Below, piece after piece: positions 22,601 through 36,212 of a stretch of DNA of 64,000 nucleotides. Made by a program: the position numbers and the translations under genes. Source of the DNA: Dimargaris cristalligena (taxonomy: Eukaryota > Kickxellomycota > Dimargaritomycetes > Dimargaritales > Dimargaritaceae); assembly GCA_027576995.1 (NCBI GenBank), contig JANBQC010000007.1, positions 1-64,000 on the forward strand, read 5' to 3'. The notes under the pieces were generated by a model, which worked only from the letters and a program-made list of their open reading frames with translations, did not search any database and was not told the origin of the DNA. Position 1 is the stretch's first letter. The number at the start of each line of letters is the position of its first letter.

Positions 22601-25600
22601 AGAATAACGTAGAGCCCATGAGCGGCAAGGGGACGAGGTGCAGGCTCGGATGGAGCCGCGGAACCAACCTGAAGGGCTTTAGGGGCGTGGGGATCCACGG
22701 GGATATTTAGGTCCAACAGTCGCCGGCGCTTCTTACGGTGACTAGGAGTGGACGCCATGGATGAGCGCACCACCGAGGTTCGCCCCGGGGACATGGCCGG
22801 GGTGACCCGACCTTCAGCAGGGGTAAGAGCCCAGGGCTCGGGTTCCGGTTCAGGCTCGGAATCCGAATTGGGGTTAGAATCGAATAAAGAGTTAAGTTTC
22901 GACTGGAAGTCGGGATTCAGTTCGGCGGAGTCCATATCGGATCCTAAGTGAGCGTCAGGGGCCACTGAAGCACGCGAGCCGGCCTCGCCCGAAGATATCA
23001 AATCGTCGTCCGTATCTGATTCCGAACTACAGGAGGAGGAGTCTAAAAAAAACGACCGAGCGGAATTGCCAGGGGGAAGAAAGGATAAAAGGTCGGGAAT
23101 GTGGGATGGATGAGGGGTCCGCCGCGGGTGGGCACCGAGAGGGAACTCAACGCAACGCGGCACAAAAGGGTGCGGACGCCAGGGTGGGCAGGATCGTCGG
23201 GTAAGGGGCATAAATGCAGTGATCGATGGGCGGTGATTAATAATAACCGAAACACGGGAAACAGCTGGCAGGGCGGTCTTCAACCGCATGCGGCATGCAG
23301 TGGGGCAGTAAATTGAAGGCAGCGGAGGACCCCGATCGGCACGGTAGGGTCGTCGTTTCAATTCGGCAGACCAGTCACGAGGCCGCGGGCGAGGGGCGTA
23401 TTTCCCGGTACCGACGTACTTAGTTTCCACCAGGCTGGACAGGGCTTCATTGATGGGACTAAACGGGGGTGGTATGAAAGTCTGTTCAGATGACACTGGG
23501 ACATATATGGGTTGAGCGTGGGTACTAAGAGACTCGACCGACGAGCCACGGGGCATTAAGGGGGTTTCGGTATCGGCGGGTGGATATGGCGATAGGCTAC
23601 GGAACAGGGCCGGTGTGACTGATCGATCTCGAGAAATAACAGAATCCAGGGTGAAAGGTCCCCCGGAATCTAAGGAGGGTATGGGACCTTTAGTGTCCAG
23701 GAGAGGAGGCCGAAGAGGATTGGGCAGGATTTCGGAAGGTAGACGGTTGGCTAAGGAGGCGTATGATGGATCAGTCTCGAGCTTCGGGGGCACTGCATGG
23801 GAAGCTGGTCGACTGACGAGGGGATGCGTGGTAGGGTTGGCCTTATCTATGATATCGCTGAATGAGGTGGCCACCGCAGCGGCCCGGGGTATTGGATTGG
23901 CTGTCATGTGGGACTTTGCCGGACCCTATAGGTAGTAAAATATGTAAGGGGGTACACAGAGAAGTTAGCGATGCTACATTTGCATGTGAAACTCCAGTGC
24001 CAATACTATCAGTAGGAGGCACACACGGTATTGTTTTAAATACCATACATATCGTTGTACTTACATCGTCAAAGAAACTAAAATCGTCTTCAGTGACATC
24101 AAGGCCAGTATCCAGATCCTCGAATCCATAGCTGTTGGAAAGCATCACATCAGTCGAATTATCCATGAGGAGAAGGTCGTGGTTCTGACTCCCCCCCATA
24201 GTCGATTGCATAGCAAATGGATCTGACATCTCCTTATTTAATGCCGCTGCGGTCGTTGGGTTGACGTTGGCGGCCATCGGGACTGATTGAGGCGTCGGAC
24301 CAGCCTTTATCTCTGTCAGTGAGCCCGACGCAAAGCCACTATCAACTTCGCTTTCATGGGACCGGCTCCCTACCCTGGATACCCCGTGAGTGATCTCGGG
24401 TGGCCCACTAGGTTCCTGGGTAGTCTCAACAGTTGAAGGGGCAGTGGGTAGGTGAGCGGAGGGATCAAGGTTGGCCAAGTCAGTCGATTTACCGAAATAG
24501 GGGACCGCGGGTTGGGGAGACATGGACGACAAATGGCCGGGGGTTGATATGGGGGTAAGACCAATACGACTCCGTTGACTTCGGTGGGTCAAGTCATTGT
24601 CAAGCGACCAACTTCTGGGCTCGGACTTTACTGGCCGAGCCTCACCGCCCTGACCCTCGCTTAACTTAGAATTGGCATTAGGGCCGACATCGCCTGAGAT
24701 GGTAGATACATCACTTAATACGTCGAATAAATACGAAAATGGGTCGGTCATATTCCAGTAGAAATCGGGGGCGGATCGGGTCGGGTGGATTAGAGGGAGC
24801 GATACAGCGGGAAGTGGATTGTGTATTGGCCCAGTCGGCACCTTGGTGGAATCTAGTGAGGGAAACAAATCAGTGGACATCATAAAACAGTAGTGAGCGG
24901 AGGGTCGTGCACATAGCCATTGGAAACCCCCTGATACCAGCTAGTTGCCGACTATTATAATCGGTTCAACTTATAGGTCTAGGGACACGCTGTTACTTCT
25001 AGTAGCTATTGGCCGAATTGGCGAATGGGACTTACCAGGAGGCGGCGGTTGGACCCGGACATCTGGGTGTGAACGAGGGCCACCAAATACGGATTTAGGT
25101 GAAGTTACAAATGTTAAGCAAGTTGGGTAGTATAGGGTACGGTTATTGCACAGCAAACGCAGTTCTAGGACACTAGGGAGGGCAGAACAGCCAGTTGTCG
25201 AACGGGGTTCGGGAGAAGGCTCGGGAAGACCAAGGACCAGTGACCATTCGAGCTCGATGAAGCGGAGAGCGGCTGGGGATAAGTCGGGTACGCCCACAAT
25301 ATGGGCCGCTTCACCCAATGGACTCGTTAAAACATGTGCACGGTGCACAATGTCGGGCAAGGAAACGGGGAGAAGATTTAACCGATAGAACTGGGGATGA
25401 AGCAGAATTTGGAGACTGATGGGGTTAATATCCAAGGTAAACCCGACAAGGCTGGATGGGGGCCGCTTAAGGGAGGTGGACGAAGTATAGCCGAGGTAAC
25501 GGGATAGCCGGGAGGTTGGAGACACTACCCAGATATCATTGACGCGGTATATGGCATCTCGTATAAGGCAACTAAGGGCGGGTAGAGGGATATAGGTGCA

Positions 25601-26781
25601 CAGCCAATGCATTTCGATTTTAAAAGTGTTAGTAGATGCTATGGTGAGAATAACCAGCCTCCAACAATCAAGATAGCCAAATGGTAGTCCGGAAATCTAC
25701 CTCAGTTATTCAGTGAAATTGGTCAGTTCAGGGATAATAAAATTTCCTGTAGACTACCCTTACCGGTCAATAAGGTTGTGAATAGAACGGTAAAAAGCCC
25801 GGCATTCCGGACTGACGGATCCGTTTAGAGCTAAGCCACGGCCCGCGATGGCGTCTGGGATGCTATCCCAGTTGATCATACCGGATTGGATTTCTAGCGG
25901 ACGGAAAAGGGAGACACGGTATAAAAAAGTGGAGTGGGTTAGTCTTACAGAAGTCAGAAGGGGCCTGGAGGGCATGATCAAGCCTACATTGACTAGCGTG
26001 TATAGGGTGAAGTTTCCTTCGGGCAACTTACCTGTTAGGTCAGTGAGCATAGTATCCACTTTGCGAAATGTGTCCTCCCGAGATATAAACACCCACAGCT
26101 CCCGCCGAACGTCAGGGTCAGCCGAATCATTAATAAAGGATGCCCCCGGCGGATGGTGATTAGCGTTACCCCTTGGGAATAGATGGACAGGGCTGTCGGT
26201 AGGCGTGGCCAGGGGGTCGTCACTCTGGTACTGCCAATGGGTTAGGAACTCGCCCTGGAGAAGTTGCACATACGCCCGGAATAGGGGATCACGGGCCAAT
26301 GGAGTTGGCACAAATGGTGGACGACCGGGTGACTCCTTCGGCAATGGCAGGCCGTCAGCAGCGACATTAGGATCGAAATTTATAATTTCGCAAAGTTCCG
26401 AGCGCTTACACGTGTAGCTATAGCAGCGCCATCGAACTTGGGCGAATCCTGCCTGGATTTTGGGGAAAAGCGTAATTAATTAAACCAAAGTGGACCGACC
26501 GATGCAGCAAAAGAACGGCGTAATAATTAGGTTAATGGGTTGGGACAACTCAGTTAGTTTTGGGTGGTCTGGGCTGGGCTATGGAAAGTAAACAGGCGAT
26601 TGCCAGCGGGTAACACAGAGACCCACGAACTGTTTGAACGGGTGGCTCGCAATGGGCTACCCCTGGGGGAGGGGAGGCCAATAGTCTCCGATTTGGGTAG
26701 GGTCTGTAGGCCCATTGGGTCGAAGCAGCGGGGACGACTTACCAGAGACAGGATATTGGTTAGCGAATTTTCGGTAAGCAT
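19651..26781 (-). CDS. med13: Mediator subunit 13 (2062 aa, 6 exons)
   Basis: Links the CDK8-cyclin C-MED12 kinase module to core Mediator, in the nucleus. Exons: 26743-26781, 26032-26452, 25764-25893, 25036-25571, 24065-24852, 19651-23925; total 6189 nt, every phase continuous. Donors are GTAAGT except exon 3 (GTAAGG). The joins rebuild the MED13 N-terminal domain: exons 1-2 give NILSLAGFAQVRWRCYSY, exon 2 carries ELWVFISRED, exons 3-4 give HNLIDRCLIRDAIYRVND, matching the conserved HNLLERCL region. A long disordered Ser/Pro-rich middle includes an ITEDDFSFFDD-like segment at the end of exon 5. The C-terminal MID/PIWI-like MED13_C domain starts near residue 1390 (KDITYFALVPCQT) and runs to the end (SHYWRFMPLPIVMLQRIQWLF near the C-terminus, given here without its last residues of context). 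Length is close to human MED13. Intron 2 is 138 nt, without in-frame stop, so its removal rests on family alignment. Confidence 0.93.
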
Positions 26782-27953
26782 GGAATCATGGGCCAGGGGG
26801 GATGTAAGTGGGCTTTTAGGGGAGTCGCTATGGCACTTCGGAATCGGACTAAATGAACGAAATAAACAGGTGGGACGATGAAACGCGGCACATAAACAAA
26901 AGGACTATACAGAACAGCAGGAATCAAGTAGATGCGCAATAGAACGGGCGAGGGGAAATAGGGAGAGGGGTAAGGACTGCAAGTACGTGTAAATTGGCGA
27001 AAAGGAATCGGCAGCCAGGGAGTACCACGGAATCCAAGACAGACGGGCGTCCCCAGATGCGGTGGTGGGCGGAGTTTCCGAGTAGGGGGGACGGAGCGAA
27101 GCTCTAACAAGACAACCGTAAAGGAGCGAACTGAAGGGAGATAGAGTCAAGGCACTCAAATAAAAAATTAACAGGGTTTTTTAAGGGTCGGCGGGAATAG
27201 GTAAGACGCGTATATGCGCGGATATATGGAGGGAAAAGAAAGAGCGGGGAAGGGACTTGGAGCTATACACGCACCACACACAAAGAGGAGATTGATCAGT
27301 AGAGGAGGGAGAAAGTCCACCTACCTAAAGGCAATGCAAAGGAAAGGAAGTGAGACAACCGGAATTAGAGACGATGCAGCGGATTGGCTGACAGCACGGA
27401 GCGCCTTGAGCTGGAACGTGGGGTAGACGAGGCTGGACGCAGATTGGCTCGGCAAAGGACGAGCGGGGGAATCTCCCCCCTAGCACACTAGTGGAAGTAT
27501 AGAGTAGTAATAGATAGTTGAGTGATATATTCCCCGGCCCAGGTAATAACTACCAACCAATAACTGTGGTTGGGGAGGAGGCTACTCTACAATACCCCGC
27601 TGATTAATCTCAAATAACCAGGCCGCCATAATAAACCTAGAACCGCCTGGCCCGATAAAACCAGAGAGCCACAGTCACTATCCCGAACTAACTCCCGCTG
27701 CATGGTAACCACACATCCTGACTATATGCACCAAGGTGAAGAAGCCCTTAGCATCCGTAGCTTCAGCCGCATACACTCCTTATATGCCTTCGCCAACTCC
27801 AAACCCGTCGAGTTTTATCCAAGGACCTTTCGACTCGGGCCGGCTTTCCAGCCTTGCTTCCCCTTTTAAAATTACTATTTACATTGCCGTTACCAGTCGC
27901 ATACATCGGATGCTTGGGCTGGTTGGGTTACATATAGCAAAATACTAGCCCCG
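26782..27953. other. Divergent spacer between MED13 and the coiled-coil gene
   Basis: A 1.2-kb region between the two divergently transcribed genes, purine-rich on the plus strand up to about 27.3 kb. The frames at 26760-27110 and 26905-27159 read pyrimidine-rich DNA upstream of MED13 and are not supported as genes. No TATA box stands out. Confidence 0.45.
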
Positions 27954-30900
27954 ATGCCCCCTTTCTCATTTAAACGCCTATCAGGCCGAACTGCAGCGGG
28001 TCGCCAGCCCACCACGAGACCCTTCTCTACGCTTTTTCGAGACCCGCCTGCGCCTGGGAACAGCCTCCGGATCCGCTCTGAGCTCCCGCCCCCTGAGAAC
28101 TGCAATAACAATGGCCTAGACAACTCGGATTTGGCCCCGCGTTTTCTAACTACATCAATCGGGTCTATTCCCGCCCCTACCCCCAGCGAATCGGATTTCG
28201 ATTTCGCCCTGGACTGTGACCCGGGTGATGCGGCTTCCGAGACTCCGTCAGTAACACAGCCATCCGAGGATTCACTGGTGATTAATATCGATCCACTGCT
28301 GGAAACCGCCGGTCCCGACTGTCCTTCGCCGGCGCCAACCCCTGGATATCCGCCAGTCGATATTTCACCCCCCGACCAGTCCGACTGCAATTATCCTAAT
28401 ATAGGTGATAGAAATACCCCCCAACCTAGTAAGTATCGTACCAAGTTAAAACACAGACCCTTTCTCATTGATATATTTGGATGCTTGGTCGAAACACCCA
28501 CCACTATGCAAAGATAAATCGAGGTATTATTATTTTTCTGGCGTCCACTATTGACTGATGATACGCCCTCACGACATATCCTACAATATAAAGACTTGCT
28601 CGAATCAGCCACAGTCTTTGACGGATCAACTGTTGTAGACCTGACGATACCGAATATAGCGGTAAAAGTGCAAGAAATACCATTTGCGAATGCGTCAAAG
28701 GAAACTGGTGACGACTTACATCAAACAACTGAAATACAGCCTACCCCAACCACCCCTTCTCCACCAGGAGCAAAAAAAGAGTCGATTGTCCGCAAAATAC
28801 AGCGGCTCAACTCGCTTGCCTCTAAATTCACCACTTCTCTAAAGCCAAGTGCGTTTCGCCCGTCAATTGACAAACCCCCCATTTCGGCAGCTACGAGTCA
28901 GCCGACCAAACAAAAGGTCGGTCTAGTAGGTTTTTGGAGCAGCTTGAGTGACACATACCTCATGAGAGCGGCCCAGCTAAATACCCTCGTGAAATTACCC
29001 ATTCATTGGCAGACGTTATTCCTATATATTGTACATCCACTATAATGAAATAGGAAACGCCTCAGCTTAGAATTTCTTCCAAGCTCACAGAACAACCCAC
29101 AAATGCCACAATGACAATACCTTTGACATCGCCGCCCTCGCCCTTGGTGACAGTCCCACTAGTAACAGGCCTAAGTGATAAAGAGTTGGGTCCATCCCAG
29201 CCACCGCCAGCTCCACACCCTTTCTTACGAATGAATACACCGGGGTTTGACCACCAGGCCATGGTGGTGCAGCTCTTGCGGGATTGGAAAAACCGGGACA
29301 CTGAAAAAGACCACCTGATAAATTCTCTGGTACGCAAGAATAACGACTAACTGTTTACTGATACTTAAAAACAGTGAGCACCAGCGATATTATATTTCAC
29401 ATTGTTTTTTTATGACCAAGAAGATGTTTAATCAGAATATTATTGGCCATATTCCCTTCAAACAATTTGTTTAACTCATGGCCTTTGCCAACCCCGATCA
29501 CCACATCGCGGTGGATATGGTAGCATACGCAACTCAATGAGAACCACGAGAAACTCCAGAAGGCCACTTGCCAGAAGGAGCGGCACGAGATAGCCATCAA
29601 GAAAGTAGACAATATACTACAAGCCACCTTTGAGCGCTGCAGCGAAAACGAGAAGCGGTAAGTGAGATAACTCGTTCACAGCTGGATAAGCTAAAAACCT
29701 CGGATCAATATATATCAATATACGCTCTAGGCCACTCCTACTGCTCGTAAGTTGATCTAATGTCCCAAATGCCAAACTATTCTACATTATACTCATTTAT
29801 ACATATATATATATATATATAACCCTGCGCCAGGTTATCAAGCTTAAGTGACAAGCACCAAAGTAGTCAAGTGAGTAGCTGAGTGCATCCTAACGACACC
29901 AATAGCCCTAAAGGGTTCCTTCGGCGAGTAGGGAGTAGAAATATCAAGGTAGTGAGATTTACCTTAACTAATTCGTTGCCATTTTTTAGGCTCATTTGGA
30001 GGAGTATGCGAGAGAGGGCCGAGAACTGGCGGCAAAAATTGCGGAGTTACAAGACCAGATTGACAGGCTAAACCAAGGTCAGTATGGCCTGGTTTGCCCC
30101 TTCCATCTAATTTATTCTAATGCGGGATTGCTTTTAATGTTAGGGTAAATATCTCCCATTATAACTTAATAACCGTACTTCCGCGTAATATTCGCCCTTA
30201 TTCAACAAGTACTGCTGTATGTAACTTTGTCCTGACCAATCCTAATCATAACCAGATAAAGCCGTAGATCAAGTTACAATAGAGGAGCTCCGCCTGGATT
30301 TGAAGGACTGCCAGGCCCGCGAGCTCCAGTTCGCCCAACTACAAGAGGACTACAATAGCCTCACTCAAGTTCTAGCTGGCAAGAATGAGGAAGTTGGTAA
30401 CTGGGATAGAAAATGTGCCACATTGACGGCTAAACAAGGTTGGTGACATATCAGATATAGTCTAGGGATGCCGTAAGTAGAATAATAACGCGGAAGGAAT
30501 CAATAGTAGAATCTGGAGGTAGGATGATTCATTAAATTGGAGTATTTTATTTGGAAAACGTCGGAGAAGTCACTTCGGCCAAGCGGGCTGAGAGTATTAA
30601 ATCAATGATCATCACAGTGGCTGCGCGTATCGATCGATTCGACTCCCTTCAAACAAAAGTTATGGCTGGGCTAGACAGTCAACTTGAAAAGTTCACAGAA
30701 ACGTAAGTAAAGCTTTACCAAGTTGCTTTGTTTGCTTTAACAAAGTCGATATACTTCAATTTCCTGCCGACTAAAGTCAATGGATTTGTAATAATTACCT
30801 TAATAGGCTTGACAGGGTGCGCAAATGCCAGCACCTCACACTCCAAAGACTGGAAAATAAAGGCGAACAGCTGGTATTGGAGACAACTCGCACAAAGGCC

Positions 30901-33383
30901 CAGCTCCTTAATACCGACCGAAGGTAATAGACCAGTGCGCCTGTTCAAGTATACCATTCTAAACAGAACTGTTAAGCCATCGTTCTGTTATTTGGAGACC
31001 TGTTTTATTGGTAAGAGATTAGAGAAAAATATTGGGAATTTGTATTTAATGTTTGGACTGTGAATCGGTTTTTTGGTGCCAAGTTTAAACACAGGCTGCA
31101 GGCCATTCTCGACCAACATTTGAGTAACCCTTCGGTCGAACTGCCATCGTTACAGGAGCTCGGTGGCGGTTTGGGAACTTTGGATAGGTAAGTTCATGTA
31201 GGCCAATCCCATATGATCGTAGTGTGTAAACCAAATTACATTAAGCAAACTCCTCTTACCCATAGCATAAGCACATAGGCTTTCACCTCTGCAACGGTCC
31301 GATGCTAATATTAATATATCGGTGGGAATGGGACTAGGGCAGGGTGGAAGAACTGGTCACCAGTCTAAAGAGATATAATAGAAGAGTGGAACAGGCGAAC
31401 CACCTGGACCATGGCCAGTAAGTGTCTCATGATTTTCTACGCTAACAGAGTGTCGTGGCATGTTCTAAAGGGATGACACGTAGTCCAGTTCTAAAATCGC
31501 CACAAATCCTGACCAAGCAATATGTGCGCCGAATTGTGACCATCAACCTTTAACTGTAGCCTTATTTGGATCTTATTCGTTTGCAAATATTGAACTGGGT
31601 AGAGGTGTAAACCCCACCCGGTTTGACTCAGACTGCATTCCCGGAACATTCCCGTGGGTGGTATCTCCCGCAGACTGCTACACGACGGTAAGTGCGGAGT
31701 ATAGACTACACATTATTAGGATAAGACCAAAGCCAGCCCAGGCAATCATAACGATGGACTTCTCCTCTCTCCCACGCCTTACGTGTATTCCTGGAATTGA
31801 ACGGATGGGGTTCCCAGGCGGTCAAGATGTAAGCAAACTATGCTGCATGGGTACATATTCTCAAGAGACCGCCTCATTTGGAAGGGGCAGCGGATAGGCA
31901 ACTTCAGTACTGAAGGTCCGATATGGGCGGAACAACCAGCATCTGCAAGTGAGAGCCGAAAAAACAGTCCCAACTGGGAACCTCCAATTGCCCAACTAGG
32001 GTCGCGTGAGTTCGACCAAACTGGGAATAATGGGAAGGGAGGATAAAAGCATCGAAAACGCACCCCCCCCCCTACGTACACTAATTCAGTCATTTGCCGA
32101 TGGATTGTGGATCTCTTGGTGCAATTGCGTCAATCAAACGGCCTGATAATCCCCTAAGCCCTCTCGATTTATTGTATACCAACCCTCATTGTCAATGATT
32201 AGGCACTAATTGCTTGACCTCTATTTACTTTGGAAAATATTGTGATACAAAGGATAGTAGAACCGGCTACATTACTCAGTTGATTATGCCTGATGTCAAC
32301 AGCCGATGTTTCGAGCCAACCGCCACCAATATACAGCCCTTAGCCGCGGGAAATTCACTACCAACATTCGCAGTATACCACCAACATTGGACATCGCGAC
32401 ATGACTGCCATAATGAATTCCCCGACCAGCTCAACCATGTAGGTGAATGTGTCCAGTTGGTCTGGCCAAAATCAATTCCGACAATTTTTGTTGGAATGTA
32501 TCCGGAACTCGGAGGAAGTGGCCAAGGTGGCCTACTCCAAAAGGGGTATTTGGGGAAAATATTTATTTTACGCCGAGTCAATCGACCTTGTAAAATTATG
32601 CAGGCGGGGCGGTGGCAGAAATGGCGATAGTCTTTGCAAGGCTGGCATCGGTAATCCGACTACGAGTACTTCGGTTGGCAATTATAGTACGGCTTTGATT
32701 AAAATCAGCAAATATTGGAATAATTGCACCTTATACCTCCAGACCAGCCCAGAATCCGTATCAACATCGCCCCCGGATGATCCCCCTGCGAGAGACAAGC
32801 GAGGCAAGGCAGCTGGTTTGAGCACTCTAGACCGAGGGACCGCTACTACCGCCAAGGTAAGTCGCGTTCGCGGTTTAGAAACAGAAGAGTGATAAGGATC
32901 TATTTACCTTATCTCCACAACCCACCGCTCCCACTTTAAATGGTACCATTTTTACGTGCTGCAATGCAAGACATTTGAAGGCATGTCGATGTATGTAACT
33001 TTTACTCAGCACTGGCTGGCACAAGGGAAAGGAGGTGGAACCATTATACTGTGAGTATGACAGCTTTCTGGCAGGGCGGGAAATGATGGTGCATCCAATC
33101 CATAGCCGGAGATTCCATAATGAGAGTACTTTCGCAGTACACGCTCTCCTAGTGCGTCGTTTCTACATTATCATAATTTATCATACTATACCCGGTCAGT
33201 AGGATACTCAGTATGGGCAGTAATGATATATTCACCTGGCCAATATACTTCCCAATGTGCTAACCTATCTAGAAACCGCGCGATGCAGCTGACTCGCATA
33301 GCAGTGAGGCACCCAAGGCTGCGAAACGCCCCCGTACTTACAAGGTACTCCCTTTGGCCCTCTTCCTTCCGGACCCTTATTGA
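27954..33383 (+). CDS. Many-exon coiled-coil protein, 3' joins partly unresolved
   Basis: Not recognised. Exons read by eye with continuous phase: 27954-28428, 28594 (or 28609)-28916, 29084-29329, 29524-29657, 29731-29746 (16 nt), 29990-30077, 30256-30438, 30543 (or 30567)-30702, 30807-30923, 31095-31187, 31343-31417, 31489-31687. Donors are mostly GTAAGT-like; branch points CTAAC occur near 29346 and 29967. Further downstream, 32443-32856 (QFRQFLLECIRNSEEVAK) and a terminal exon 33273-33383 (AAKRPRTYK, then stop; acceptor CTATCTAG preceded by GCTAAC) also look coding, but joins between 31.7 and 32.4 kb are ambiguous, and a second gene there cannot be excluded. The N-terminus is disordered and Ser/Pro-rich; exons 3-11 code for a coiled coil of about 300 residues (LHTQLNENHEKLQ, RELAAKIAELQDQIDRL). 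The basic C-terminus may be a nuclear signal. A chromosome or cytoskeleton scaffold is a guess. Confidence 0.6.
29803..29820. repeat. (AT)n microsatellite in an intron
   Basis: A short AT dinucleotide run inside the intron that follows the 16-nt exon of the coiled-coil gene. Confidence 0.8.
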
Positions 33384-35869
33384 CCACTCAATCGCTACAC
33401 GTGGGTTGGTCAAAAAGCAATATAGCCATTCAATTATACACACCTGAGGCGGTGTACTGTGTCTGACTAATGTCGGTGTGGAAGCCATTGAAAATGGGGA
33501 ATCTGAGGCGTGCTGGAGGGCAATGATGATGAATCACTCACACTGTACTATATCACACCTTCCATCCATCTCCCTCCATCACATCGTATCGCCGGGCTAG
33601 CGAAAAGCGGCCAAGTTGGACTAGGTCTGAGCCCCCATCGGATGACACTACACGTGGACGCCAAAAGACATCATGTGGGTAGGGGCGACGGGTTGATTAT
33701 CTAATCAAGAGATGTTGGAGCAAATCTATAGGCTAGCCGGACCTCTCAACGACACTTGCCAAATGCTCTACCCCGTGTAGGGAAGTGGTTTGTCACGGAG
33801 TTTAAGTGTAGGAGGGAAATAAATGTAAACGAGAATGAATGGCGGTAGTCAATAGGAAAATTGAAATTATGGGTTTATCGAATGATCCAGGGGTGAAAAA
33901 TAGGGAAGGGAGACCCTGGTTCGGAATGCGCCGACTGATTGTGAGGCAGCCCAGTTGGTTCCATTCAACAACTCTCCTCGATGTACCCTAGACTGGCTGA
34001 AAATGGGACAAGAATTTACATGGTGAGGCACGTGTTGGGGATGGGACTGGAATGGTGGAAGGGGGTTTTTAAGCTCATTTAGAGGGTGAATGATGTGGAA
34101 AGTGATTGATTATTTGGGACCAAGTATGAAGGAAAGGGAGGCCATATGGGATGATTAGTGGACCCGTCCACATGTCAGCCCCGAATGGCAAGAGGAGTGT
34201 GTAATGAATGGCCTAGGCGTATTATATAAACACGAAAACTATCAGGCCATATGAAGCTGCCGGAGTATGGGCCGAATTCCGACACAACTATGGGTGAGTG
34301 AGTGCCCACCGAAATCCTGGATAGGTCGAGAATATTTACCTGGGGCATATTGTAGGGGGGGATTTACCAGAACGGGGTATAGAACAATAGTAAACAATTA
34401 ACAACAGTACTTGATACAAATTTCGTTAATTGACGAAACAGCCAAGAGTGCCCCACCTCCTTCTTAATAAAAACCCCATATAGTAAGGGTATACGCTTCA
34501 CATCCTATAAAAAGAGTTCGACGGGGTTAATGGCGCCATAATCTATTTATAGAATACTAAGCCATGTATGGATGGACGGCCTACTATGTCCGTTGGCTGA
34601 TATTGGAAGTGTTGGAGAGAAGTGGGATTGTGCCAAGGTTAAACCGAAGGAAGAGTTTTAGTAATGATCGACAGGGATATATGGGCCCATGTTTCCCTCC
34701 CTCTCTACACATAATTGCGGGGACCACTACTGATCATTCGCCCATTTAAGAATCGGTCGATTATATTGGGTGGTAGCGGTGGAATTGCCCAATGTCTTTA
34801 AGATATTGCTCCTCTTCCCGCCCGTGACTCATCATGATCCATTTAGACCAAGAATGATTGCCATTGGAAATAGAGAGAGGTGGTTTGAACAAGGAGGGGG
34901 GGGTATTAATAATATCATTTGTGGATAATCATACATCCCCCCTGGCCCTCGGGGATAAACAATAGGATTCTCGGTTCACCACGGCTTCTGGTCGGGATAC
35001 AGAGCAGGGTTGGTGGAGGTTTCTGGGGAGAGCGCTGGCTTGGCATCTAGACTATTCTGTGTATAACAACATCATTAGGTCTTCTGGAAGGGGTGGGATG
35101 CCCAAAAATAACCCCAAGTATTGCTATTAGTGTGATACGTGTGTTCAATACATGTGTAACGAGAGATGAACAATCCAAAGAGAGAGCGGTTTCTATGATG
35201 AGAATCTTATCCAGTTTGACGTGTCTATCGGAGGATGTAAAATACTATTGACCTGTTGGGAGGAGGGCCCCGAAATTGGAACTGGAGGGATGGGAGAAGG
35301 GAGGTGGGCTTGGCTGGGGTACTGAACGGAAAGGTAAAGTGTGGTGGTTAATTATACCCGGTGGTTGGCCACGGCCATAGCCGAGCGGAACTGGCCGGGG
35401 CTTCGTTTATTGGAAGAGCAAAGGCTAATTGGGAGCCGGTGTCTGATCACATGGGCCAAGTTGGCGGCGGGGTGGGTGGTAGGGCTTCTCTTTCTCTCTG
35501 TTAATGGAGCAGAGATGACGCGGGACTCTTCGAAAGAATCACGGGTACTTTTAGTCATCAGTATATGAGTATGACCGTGAATGAATGAGGAGGGGATGTT
35601 GTGGTTAGGGAGTGCGTCAGTGATGTATGGGCGCGCGGTGTTGTCCAGTGAAAGAGACTATACTCTTGGCTAAACCCCCCCCCTCTTCCTCATTCACTGT
35701 GTCCTTGGCTGTATAATAAGTAAGCACGAAGACAAGAAAGAGTAAAAGTATAGGTCGTGTGATTCGATCGCCTCATCCACTCCACTCACTTTCGTTTTGA
35801 CTCACCACCACCACCATAATCACATCCACCGGGCGTAGACTATCCCACTAACCCGCCAACGGCCCACAG
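33384..35869. other. 2.5-kb spacer, purine-skewed, no gene
   Basis: Rich in G and A on the plus strand. Frames such as 33510-33704, 34564-34749 and 35341-35568 are short and lack domains or start context. No RNA gene or repeat recognised. Confidence 0.5.
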
Positions 35870-35927
35870 CCAATCAACCTCCTATTAAGTTGTAGTCACG
35901 TTGCCCCCCGGTCGGTGGATATAAAAG
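35870..35927 (+). promoter_or_regulatory. CCAAT box and TATA box of the 344-aa gene
   Basis: CCAAT at 35870-35874 and TATAAAAG at 35920-35927, about 290 bp upstream of the ATG at 36213, followed by a long C/T-rich leader. The arrangement is a strong class-II promoter and, with the GC-rich codon use of the gene, suggests high expression. Confidence 0.6.
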
Positions 35928-36212
35928 GGGAGAGCGCAGCCCCCCTTCCTACCTTTCTTCTGTCCTGTCCTTTACTTCTTCTCAGCCTCCCCTTCCATTA
36001 CCTCACCTTGTCGTCATTGCTTTGTTATAACCTCCCAGTCAGTCGTTATACCTACATACGCCACCCCACTTCACTGCCAAACCACCCACACTTAAATATA
36101 TAATATTATACTCGCCATCGAATCTAAATCATTCCTGATTATATTATCGTCTTTCGCCTCTACCTCTTCCTTTGCACAACCCCTCCTCCCAACCAATCAA
36201 TCCCTAATCACA

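Noticed and set aside
26760..27159. Minus-strand frames upstream of MED13
   Set aside because: They read pyrimidine-rich promoter DNA and show no coding pattern.
35341..35568. 75-codon plus-strand frame
   Set aside because: It starts at a GTG, has no domain, and a frame of similar length is open on the other strand.
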